Assembly: GCA_003158895.1 (NCBI GenBank) | Contig: PMLO01000143.1 | Location: 1-5,952, forward strand | Source: Propionibacteriaceae bacterium | GTDB taxonomy: Bacteria; Actinomycetota; Actinomycetes; Propionibacteriales; Propionibacteriaceae | Length of the DNA stretch: 5,952 nucleotides | Direction of reading: 5' to 3' | Part shown: positions 1 to 5,368 of the stretch, piece after piece | Layout of the letters: each line of letters begins with the position of its first letter | Numbering within the stretch: the stretch's first letter is position 1 | Program-made: the position numbers and the translations under genes | The notes under the pieces: generated by a model | The model's input: only the letters and a program-made list of their open reading frames with translations | The model's database searches: none | Told to the model about the DNA's origin: nothing

Positions 1-3
1 GTC

Positions 4-1347
4 ATGACGTCGCCCAGCACCGCGCTGCTGACCGATCACTACGAGTTGACGATGGTTCGTGCCGCCCTCTCCTCAGGCATGGCGTTCCGCCGCAGCGTCT
101 TCGAGCTGTTCGGTCGGCGGCTCCCGGCCGGACGCCGCTACGGCGTGGTCGCCGGTGTCGGGCGCGCGCTCGACGCGCTCGAGCAGTTCCGGTTCGGCGA
201 CGCGGAGATCGACTTCCTCACCTCGCACCGGATCGTCGACGACCGTACGGCGCAGTGGCTGAGCACGTACCGGTTCACCGGCAACGTCAGTGGCTACGGC
301 GAGGGCGACCTGTACTTCCCGGGCGCGCCGCTGCTCACCGTCGAGGGCACGTTCGCCGAGGCCGTCGTGCTCGAGACGCTGCTACTCAGCATCTACAACT
401 ACGACTCGGCCGTCGCGTCGGCCGCCAGCCGCATGACGCTGATGGCCGACGGGCGCCCGTGCATCGAGATGGGGTCGCGCCGGGCGCACGAACACGCGGC
501 GGTGGCGGCGGCCCGTGCCGCGTACATCGCCGGTTTCAGCGCGACGAGCAACCTCGAGGCGGGCCGTACGTTCGGCGTGCCGACGACCGGTACGGCCGCA
601 CACTCGTTCACGCTCCTCCACGACTCGGAGGAGGAGGCCTTCGTCGCCCAGATCTCGGCGCTCGGCGAGGACACCACACTGCTCGTCGACACGTACGGCA
701 TCGAGGACGCGGTACGGACCGGGGTGCGGATCACCGGCGGACGGCTCGGGGCTGTACGGATCGACTCCGGCGACCTCGTGGCGGCGGCCAAGGAGGTACG
801 GGCGCTGCTCGACGAGCTCGGCGCGACGAAGACGCGGATCATCGTCACCAGCGACCTCGACGAGTGGCAGATCGCGGCGCTGTCCGGGGCGCCCGTCAAC
901 GGGTACGGCGTCGGCACCTCGGTCGTGACCGGCTCGGGACACCCGACGTGCTCGTTCGTGTACAAGCTGGTCGCACGCGCCCAGTCCGACGAGCCCGACG
1001 CCCCCCTGCTGCCGGTCGCCAAGAAGTCGATGCACAAGTCGACGGTGGGCGGGCGGAAGTACGCGATGCGCCGGCGCGACCCGAAGGGCTTCGCCGAGGC
1101 GGAGCTCATCGGCATCGGCGCCGATCCCGAGGGCGACGGCGACGACCGCCTGCTCCTCCGTCAGCTGGTCACGAACGGGGAGGTCGTCGGGCGCGAGCCG
1201 CTGAGCGCCGCCCGCGAGCGTCACGAGGCCGCCATACGCGAGCTTCCCCGGGACGCGTTCAAGATGTCACGCGGTGAGCCCTGCATCCCTACGTATTTCC
1301 TCGACGAGCACGGCCACATCACCACCAACCCGTACGACAGGAGCTGA
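4..1347 (+). CDS. pncB: Nicotinate phosphoribosyltransferase (NAD salvage)
   Basis: PncB makes nicotinate mononucleotide and pyrophosphate from nicotinic acid and PRPP, normally with ATP hydrolysis, in the cytoplasm; it is the committed step of the Preiss-Handler NAD salvage route. The 447-aa product is close to the usual actinobacterial length of about 450 aa. Family signatures seen: an N-terminal LLTDHYELTM segment (residues 8-17), EMGSRRAHE (155-163), GTAAHS around His200 (the position of the His that is phosphorylated in this family), VRIDSGDL (251-258) and TSDLDE (282-287) for phosphoribosyl binding, NGYGVGT (299-305), and a C-terminal KSMHKST-GGRK stretch (341-352). The ATG at 4 places the TDHYELTM motif where homologues have it, but only three bases upstream are visible, so the RBS and promoter cannot be judged. 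It is followed after one base by pncA, so the two are almost certainly co-transcribed. Function is inferred from family; confidence is high. Confidence 0.94.
   Translation: MTSPSTALLTDHYELTMVRAALSSGMAFRRSVFELFGRRLPAGRRYGVVAGVGRALDALEQFRFGDAEIDFLTSHRIVDDRTAQWLSTYRFTGNVSGYGEGDLYFPGAPLLTVEGTFAEAVVLETLLLSIYNYDSAVASAASRMTLMADGRPCIEMGSRRAHEHAAVAAARAAYIAGFSATSNLEAGRTFGVPTTGTAAHSFTLLHDSEEEAFVAQISALGEDTTLLVDTYGIEDAVRTGVRITGGRLGAVRIDSGDLVAAAKEVRALLDELGATKTRIIVTSDLDEWQIAALSGAPVNGYGVGTSVVTGSGHPTCSFVYKLVARAQSDEPDAPLLPVAKKSMHKSTVGGRKYAMRRRDPKGFAEAELIGIGADPEGDGDDRLLLRQLVTNGEVVGREPLSAARERHEAAIRELPRDAFKMSRGEPCIPTYFLDEHGHITTNPYDRS
1339..1343 (+). promoter_or_regulatory. Ribosome binding site of pncA
   Basis: AGGAG lies inside the last codons of pncB, with five bases (ctgac) between it and the ATG at 1349. 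It fixes the pncA start and indicates translational coupling, because the pncB stop (1345-1347) falls between the RBS and the start codon. Confidence 0.85.
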
Positions 1348-1348
1348 C

Positions 1349-1948
1349 ATGACCGATCCCGAGTTCGGCGCACCGGCCGGCAAGCGGGCGCTGATCGTCG
1401 TCGACGTCCAGAACGACTTCTGCGAGGGCGGGTCCCTCGCAGTCGCCGGCGGCGCACAGGCGGCGAGCGACATCTCGGCGTACCTGGCCGGCAAGCCTGA
1501 GTACGACCTCGTCGTCGCGACCCGCGACGCCCACATCGACCCCGGCGCGCACTTCTCGGACACCCCCGACTTCATCGACTCGTGGCCGCGTCACTGCGTC
1601 GTCGGCACGCCCGGGCAGGACTTCCACCCCGGGTTGACGTTCCGCGACTTCGATGGCGTCTTCGACAAGGGGAACTACGAAGCCGCGTACTCGGGCTTCG
1701 AGGGCTCGAACGCCGAGGGCCGAGGGCTCGACGAGTACCTCGCCGAGTCCGGCGTCACCGACGTCGACGTCTGCGGCATCGCCACCGACTACTGCGTCAG
1801 GGCCACGGCTCAGGACGCGGCGATGCTGGGCTACGTCACGACCGTGCTCACCGACCTCACGGCGGCGGTTGCCCCCGACCGGTTGGACGCCGCCTGGGAT
1901 GCTCTCGCCGATTCCGGCGTCGCGCTCGGTACGAGCAGCGAGGCCTGA
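1349..1948 (+). CDS. pncA: Nicotinamidase (pyrazinamidase family)
   Basis: PncA hydrolyses nicotinamide to nicotinic acid and ammonia, feeding the substrate of the adjacent PncB; the family also activates the drug pyrazinamide. The 199-aa protein has the whole active site: catalytic triad Asp19 (in LIVVDVQNDF), Lys107 (DKGNY) and Cys149 (IATDYC), and metal ligands Asp60, His62, His68 and His82 (RDAHIDPGAHF and WPRHC). Each sits exactly 11 residues after its Mycobacterium tuberculosis PncA counterpart (D8, K96, C138, D49, H51, H57, H71), so the two proteins align without gaps over this span and this one has an 11-residue N-terminal extension. The start at 1349 is set by AGGAG five bases upstream; the reading frame stays open back to 1274 inside pncB, but that has no support. 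It is the second gene of a two-gene operon with pncB, one base apart. The enzyme should be active; confidence is very high. Confidence 0.96.
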   Translation: MTDPEFGAPAGKRALIVVDVQNDFCEGGSLAVAGGAQAASDISAYLAGKPEYDLVVATRDAHIDPGAHFSDTPDFIDSWPRHCVVGTPGQDFHPGLTFRDFDGVFDKGNYEAAYSGFEGSNAEGRGLDEYLAESGVTDVDVCGIATDYCVRATAQDAAMLGYVTTVLTDLTAAVAPDRLDAAWDALADSGVALGTSSEA

Positions 1949-1955
1949 CAGAGAA

Positions 1956-1976
1956 GAACCGCTGGGCGCGCGGTTC
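1956..1976 (+). terminator. Small hairpin after pncA, possible terminator
   Basis: A perfect 7-bp inverted repeat, GAACCGC (1956-1962) and GCGGTTC (1970-1976), with a 7-base loop begins 8 bases after the pncA stop. It is GC-rich, but what follows (atcatgttaag) is not a clean U-run, so intrinsic termination is only possible. Its right half overlaps the left arm of the large palindrome at 1971-2060, so the two structures exclude each other in a transcript. Confidence 0.3.
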
Positions 1977-2060
1977 ATCATGTTAAGTAGGCGAACCGGA
2001 TGTTCTCATGGCCGATCCGCCATGTGAACGTACAACTCACCCACTTAACATGATGAACCG
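1971..2060. repeat. 90-bp nested palindrome between convergent pncA and malQ
   Basis: Positions 1971-1988 (CGGTTCATCATGTTAAGT) are the exact reverse complement of 2043-2060. Inside lies a second hairpin, 2002-2012 with 2019-2029, 11 bp with one mismatch, around the 6-base loop 2013-2018. The segments joining the two, 1989-2001 and 2030-2042, are both 13 bases long, so the dyad stays in register throughout. Of 42 stem positions 34 are Watson-Crick. Read from the minus strand, five more become G-U pairs (1989/2042, 1992/2039, 1995/2036, 1996/2035, 1997/2034), leaving three mismatches. GC content is exactly 50 % by my count, against about 70 % in the flanking genes. No reading frame of note and no clear target-site duplication are visible. 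It may be a bidirectional terminator or 3'-UTR structure for malQ and pncA, or a MITE-like palindromic mobile element. The structure is certain; its role is not known. Confidence 0.85.
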
Positions 2061-2102
2061 ACGGCGCCATTAAGGCTCCCCGGCACCCCCACGCGCAGGC
2101 GG

Positions 2103-4256
2103 TCAGGAACTCGACGTCGCGTCCCGCGGGGCGCTCTGGAAGCCGTTCATGACGTCAGACAGGCGACGGATGCGGTCGGATCCGTACAGGTCCTCCAGGT
2201 ACAGCCGCCTGCCGTCGGGGCCGGCCAGCGGTACGCGCCAGTTGGGGTACTCGTCGATCGTCCCCGGCTGGTTCTGCGTACGCCGCTCGCCCGCCGCATC
2301 GGTGAGCGACACCGAGAGGACTCGCGACGGCGTCCAGGTGAGGAAGCGGTGGAGGGCCAGCGTGACGTCCTCAGTGTCTCGGTCGTCGGGCGGGAGCGCG
2401 CCGCGGTCCTCCAGCATCGCGATCACCGCCGACTGCTCGCGCGCGTCGGCCTCGATCTCGGAGTCCAGCGACTCGGTGAGCAGTCCGAGCTGGTACCGCA
2501 GCCGCACATGGTCGTGTGCCAGGTACCCGGCCGTCGGTGGCAGGTCGTGCGTCGTCACCGAGGCCATGCAGTACTCACGCCACCACTCCGGCGCGAGCGG
2601 CTTGCCCTCGTGGTCGTACTCGAACCACAGGATCGACGTCCCGAGGATCCCGCGGCGGCGCAGGTAGTCACGCGCCCACGGCTCGACCGTGCCGAGGTCC
2701 TCGCCGATCACGAGCGCGCCGGCGCGATGCGCCTCGAGCGCGAGGATGCCGACAAGCGCCTCATGGTCGTAGCGGACGTACGCACCCTGCTGCGGCCCGT
2801 ACCCCTGCGGAATCCACCAGAGCCGGAACAGCCCGATGATGTGGTCGACGCGTACGCCTCCGGAGTGCCTCAGGATGCCGGCGACCATCGACCGGAACGG
2901 TGCGTAGGCGAGGTCTGCGAGGCGGTCCGGCCGCCACGGCGGCTGTCCCCAGTTCTGACCGGACTGGTTGTACGGGTCGGGCGGCGCGCCGACCGTCACG
3001 CCGTTCGCGAACACCGTGTTCAGCGCCCACGTCTCGGCCCCGTCGGCGTTGACTCCGACGGCGAGGTCCGAGACGATCCCGATCGGCATGCCGGAGTCCT
3101 CGGCCGCCTGCTGAGCGCTCGACAGCTGAGTGTCCGCGATCCACTGCAGCCACATGTAGAACGTGACGAGATCGCCGCTCTCGCTCGCGAAGTCGGCGAC
3201 TTCCGGTGACGAGGGCCGCCGCAGCGCCTCGGGCCAGTCACGCCAGCTGCGTCCGTACTTCTCGCTCAGCGCGCACCAGGTCGCGAAGTCACGCAGCTGG
3301 CGTCCCTCACGGCGCTGGAAGTCCTCGAACGCCATCTGCCGTGCGGCCTTGCGGCCGGCGCGGAAAACCAGCTCGAGCGCTTCCCGCTTGGCGTCCCATG
3401 AGGCGTCGCGCTCGACGCGTACGGAGTCGGCAAGCTCTGCCGCCAGCTCCCGTCGGGTCTCGTGGACGGCGTCGCGCTCGGCGGGCGACAACCAGGCGTA
3501 CTCCGGGATCGCCTCGGGCCGGATGTACAGCGGGTTGACGTACCGTCGGCTCGACGGAAGGTACGGGGACGGCTCCATCGGCGCGACAGGCTCCGCGGCG
3601 TGCAGCGGGTTGATCAGCACGTACGAGGCGAAGTGCTTGGTCGCGCTCCAGACGGCCATGTCGGCGAGGTCGGTGAGGTCGCCGACGCCCCACGAGTCGT
3701 GCGAGGCGACCGAATACAGCTGGGTCGCGAAGCCCCAGATCCGCTTGTCGCCCATCTGTCGCGGGAAGCCGAGCCAGGAGGGGGTCACGATGAGCGCCGA
3801 CTCCACCTCGCGGTCCAAAGAGCGCAGCACGATGCGGTGGTAGCCCAGCGGAACCTCCTCCGGTACGGCGAAGGTGGCCTCGCCGATCCACTCCCCGTCG
3901 ACCTCGCGGTCCGGGTTGGGGTTCTCCACCTGGCGCGCATCGACGGTGCCGCCGTCCTCGAGCCGGATGAACACGTGCGCGCCGGCGCCGGCCTGGACAT
4001 GTACCGGGAACGTCGTCGGGACTCCTTGCTCGAGCACGACGCACGGCGGCAGCGCCCGCTGCCAGGCGCGCGTGCGATGGGTCCCGACGGCCTCGCGTGC
4101 CTTCTCAGGAGTCGAGGCGTCCACCTCGAACGCCGCCAGCACGGCGATGACCGACGCGTCGTCGACCTCGGTGTGGCGACCCTTCCAGTCCCAGAACTCG
4201 GTGCTGATCTGGTACAGCCCTGCCAGCTCGCGAAGCGCTGGATCGATGAGTGGCAT
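2103..4256 (-). CDS. malQ: 4-alpha-glucanotransferase (amylomaltase, GH77)
   Basis: MalQ transfers alpha-1,4-glucan segments between maltodextrins, releasing glucose, in cytoplasmic maltose/maltodextrin and glycogen metabolism. The 717-aa product is of the long, actinobacterial/E. coli type (about 700 aa), with an N-terminal extension before the GH77 barrel. Motifs seen: SPYLPSSRRYVNPLYI (230-245); APPDPYNQSGQNWGQPPW (424-441), the amylomaltase substrate-binding region; RVDHIIG with the nucleophile Asp471; VIGEDLG with the acid/base Glu519; TTHDLP with the transition-state stabilising Asp571; and a C-terminal NQPGTIDEYPNWRVPL (662-677). The ATG at 4256 is chosen because AGGAAG lies six bases upstream and it leaves the expected short N-terminus; a TTG at 4295 would add 13 residues that include the RBS. 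It is convergent with pncA and lies 166 bp downstream of the RDD gene on the same strand. No other maltose gene is visible nearby. Confidence is high. Confidence 0.95.
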   Translation of the reverse strand: MPLIDPALRELAGLYQISTEFWDWKGRHTEVDDASVIAVLAAFEVDASTPEKAREAVGTHRTRAWQRALPPCVVLEQGVPTTFPVHVQAGAGAHVFIRLEDGGTVDARQVENPNPDREVDGEWIGEATFAVPEEVPLGYHRIVLRSLDREVESALIVTPSWLGFPRQMGDKRIWGFATQLYSVASHDSWGVGDLTDLADMAVWSATKHFASYVLINPLHAAEPVAPMEPSPYLPSSRRYVNPLYIRPEAIPEYAWLSPAERDAVHETRRELAAELADSVRVERDASWDAKREALELVFRAGRKAARQMAFEDFQRREGRQLRDFATWCALSEKYGRSWRDWPEALRRPSSPEVADFASESGDLVTFYMWLQWIADTQLSSAQQAAEDSGMPIGIVSDLAVGVNADGAETWALNTVFANGVTVGAPPDPYNQSGQNWGQPPWRPDRLADLAYAPFRSMVAGILRHSGGVRVDHIIGLFRLWWIPQGYGPQQGAYVRYDHEALVGILALEAHRAGALVIGEDLGTVEPWARDYLRRRGILGTSILWFEYDHEGKPLAPEWWREYCMASVTTHDLPPTAGYLAHDHVRLRYQLGLLTESLDSEIEADAREQSAVIAMLEDRGALPPDDRDTEDVTLALHRFLTWTPSRVLSVSLTDAAGERRTQNQPGTIDEYPNWRVPLAGPDGRRLYLEDLYGSDRIRRLSDVMNGFQSAPRDATSSS

Positions 4257-4262
4257 GCGCTG

Positions 4263-4268
4263 CTTCCT
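4263..4268 (-). promoter_or_regulatory. Ribosome binding site of malQ
   Basis: Read on the minus strand, AGGAAG is followed by six bases (cagcgc) and then the ATG at 4256-4254. This decides the start in favour of the ATG rather than the TTG 39 bases further upstream. Confidence 0.75.
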
Positions 4269-4297
4269 GACCTGGGCGTACGGAGTCGGGGCCAAGC

Positions 4298-4407
4298 CTT
4301 CCAGCGACGCCCCATGCGTGCAACCGCACGGCCCACACCCTCAAGGCCAGGTAACGGCTGCCACGCGATCGCCCGTCACCGACCCCGAGACGGCGACTTC
4401 CAGCGAC
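4298..4407. repeat. Pair of 11-bp direct repeats upstream of malQ
   Basis: The 11-mer cttccagcgac occurs at 4298-4308 and again at 4397-4407, 99 bp apart, within the 166-bp spacer between the RDD gene stop and malQ (reading GTCGCTGGAAG on the coding strand of malQ). The rest of this spacer shows only a 5-bp hairpin, CGTGC-aacc-GCACG at 4317-4330; I find no convincing -35/-10 pair or terminator. The repeats could be regulator half-sites for malQ or chance in GC-rich sequence. Confidence 0.3.
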
Positions 4408-4422
4408 CCTGTTGTTCCAGCC

Positions 4423-5205
4423 TCACCGGCGGACGACCTGGGTGCGTGCAAGGAGATCCGGCAGGCTCTGGCGCTTCGGGTGCCACAGGACCATGCCGAC
4501 GCTGACGAGCTGAGGAAGCCACAACAGGCTGCCGGTCACGGAGAGCAGCGCCCAGAGCAGCGTGCGAGAGACTGCGGCGGGTGCTGTGACCCGATCCTTG
4601 CCGTGGTCCAGCGGAGACACAGCGATCCCGACAGCGCGCTGTCCCAGGGTCCTCGACCAGAGCAGCAGGGCGAGCAGCCCGTACGCCACCGTGATGCCGA
4701 TCTCGCAGTAGTTGAGGACCATGCCCAGGTGGGTCAGATCATCGCTCATGGGGACGGACTGGCCGTTGGCTGCTGCCGTGGCCTGGCTCCAGGTGTACAA
4801 CGCGCCCCAGAACCGATTCTGGAAGTCGCTGATGAACAGCGGAGGCAGGACGAAGGCGAGGACCGTCACCAGGAAGCCGTCGATCACGGTCGCGGCAAAG
4901 CGCCTCGCAACAGACGCCAGCGTGACGCCATCGGCGGTGGTACGTACGGGCACCAGGGCGAACCCGGCCGGGGCCGCCGAAGCGACGGGAGCAGCGCGGC
5001 GGACGACCTGTACCGGTCGCGGACCAAAGCTTGGTGCGGCCGTCGCCGCTGGTGGCGAGGTCCCCACCGGGACACCCCGCGACTCCAGCCGGACCTGGTT
5101 CGACCATGCCGCGCCGTCCCACCACCGCTGACGGCCAGGGTGCGCGGGGTCTCGGTACCACCCAGGCGGCGGTACGGGACCCTTGCTCAGGGACGGTTCG
5201 GTCAC
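4423..5205 (-). CDS. DUF2510 and RDD domain membrane protein
   Basis: A 260-aa membrane protein of unknown function. The N-terminus carries a DUF2510 motif, PPGWYRDPAHPGRQRWWDG (residues 13-31) followed by AAWSNQ, a short Trp-rich module common at the N-termini of actinobacterial membrane proteins. A Pro/Ala-rich linker follows (about 41-90). The RDD domain starts at about residue 94, with the basic ARRFAATVID segment (100-109) running into the first membrane helix (about 108-126). A second helix lies at about 164-183, then the conserved SRTLGQRAVGI (184-194), a third helix (about 215-241), and the typical end SLPDLLARTQVV (247-258). The GTG at 5205 is chosen because it places DUF2510 about 12 residues from the start, as in relatives, although its RBS is weak (AGGG about 12 bases upstream). 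An ATG at 5259 or GTG at 5268 would give 278 or 281 aa. It is divergent from the kinase gene and upstream of malQ. The domain call is secure; the role is unknown. Confidence 0.88.
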   Translation of the reverse strand: MTEPSLSKGPVPPPGWYRDPAHPGRQRWWDGAAWSNQVRLESRGVPVGTSPPAATAAPSFGPRPVQVVRRAAPVASAAPAGFALVPVRTTADGVTLASVARRFAATVIDGFLVTVLAFVLPPLFISDFQNRFWGALYTWSQATAAANGQSVPMSDDLTHLGMVLNYCEIGITVAYGLLALLLWSRTLGQRAVGIAVSPLDHGKDRVTAPAAVSRTLLWALLSVTGSLLWLPQLVSVGMVLWHPKRQSLPDLLARTQVVRR

Positions 5206-5252
5206 ATGCCAAGTCTGCCCTATTCGTAGGAGAGGTCTCTTACTCACAGCCC

Positions 5253-5292
5253 GGGGCATCCCCCCCACCGAGTACGATCCTGCGGGGGATCG
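5253..5292. repeat. Overlapping, mutually exclusive inverted repeats
   Basis: Three dyads share bases here. GGGG (5253-5256) can pair with CCCC (5260-5263); ATCCCCC (5258-5264) can pair with GGGGGAT (5284-5290) across a 19-base loop; and CGATCC (5275-5280) is the reverse complement of GGATCG (5287-5292) with a 6-base loop. They may be regulator operators or alternative leader structures; short GC-rich dyads like these can also arise by chance. Confidence 0.4.
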
Positions 5293-5329
5293 GCCTCAGG
5301 GACAGCCGCACATTGCGACCTGCACCGCC

Positions 5330-5348
5330 GCCAGAGTTGAGCTCTGGC
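5330..5348 (+). promoter_or_regulatory. Inverted repeat just before the kinase gene
   Basis: GCCAGAG (5330-5336) and CTCTGGC (5342-5348) form a perfect 7-bp dyad around the 5-base loop ttgag, ending 9 bases before the kinase RBS. Its position suits a transcription-factor operator or a 5'-UTR hairpin affecting kinase translation. No U-run follows, so it does not look like a terminator. Confidence 0.45.
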
Positions 5349-5357
5349 TGACATATC

Positions 5358-5362
5358 GAGGA
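5358..5362 (+). promoter_or_regulatory. Ribosome binding site of the kinase gene
   Basis: GAGGA is followed by six bases (aagtca plus c at the start boundary) before the GTG at 5369. It supports a GTG start, which also puts the GRYRL segment at the normal kinase N-terminus; no in-frame ATG lies close by. Confidence 0.75.
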
Positions 5363-5368
5363 AGTCAC

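Larger units (their letters stand above)
5206..5368. promoter_or_regulatory. Divergent spacer between RDD gene and kinase gene
   Basis: This 163-bp stretch must hold the promoters of two divergent genes. A TANNNT-type -10 candidate for the kinase, TACGAT, is at 5273-5278, but no good -35 lies upstream of it. For the RDD gene nothing better than a weak TACGAA-like box (around 5224-5230) is visible. It contains several inverted repeats, described separately, and a run of seven C (5260-5266) just beside a GGGG tract. The region could also code up to 21 extra N-terminal residues of the RDD protein if an upstream start is used. Confidence 0.45.

Noticed and set aside
255..1277. A 340-codon plus-strand open frame inside pncB
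   Set aside because: It is an out-of-frame, very Arg-rich translation of the pncB gene, which has clear family motifs in its own frame.
1274..1348. Extended pncA start inside pncB
   Set aside because: The extra 25 codons lie wholly in pncB and produce a Ser/Thr-rich tail absent from the family; the ATG at 1349 has a good RBS.
1971..2060. CRISPR repeat, tRNA or riboswitch in the pncA-malQ spacer
   Set aside because: There is only one dyad with no spaced direct repeats, no cloverleaf or CCA end, and it lies at gene 3' ends rather than in a leader.
1951..2070. Target-site duplication flanking the palindrome (GGCGC at 1965-1969 and 2063-2067)
   Set aside because: The copies are not immediately adjacent to the dyad ends at equal distance, and GGCGC is common in this GC-rich DNA, so insertion cannot be claimed from it.
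2349..3209. A 286-codon plus-strand open frame antisense to malQ
   Set aside because: It overlaps the GH77 catalytic region on the other strand and has no protein motif, so it is a codon-bias artefact.
4257..4295. Upstream TTG start for malQ at 4295
   Set aside because: The 13 added residues cover the AGGAAG ribosome site that serves the ATG at 4256, and MalQ relatives begin near that ATG.
3874..5229. A 451-codon plus-strand open frame across malQ and the RDD gene
   Set aside because: It is antisense to two well-supported genes, has low-complexity Arg/Pro/Ser-rich composition without any recognisable domain, and is the usual GC-rich shadow.
5206..5268. Upstream starts for the RDD protein (ATG 5259, GTG 5268)
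   Set aside because: They would put 18 or 21 extra residues before DUF2510, which normally sits near the N-terminus. The G-run there abuts the ATG too closely for a good RBS. Not fully excluded, because the RBS of the chosen GTG is weak.
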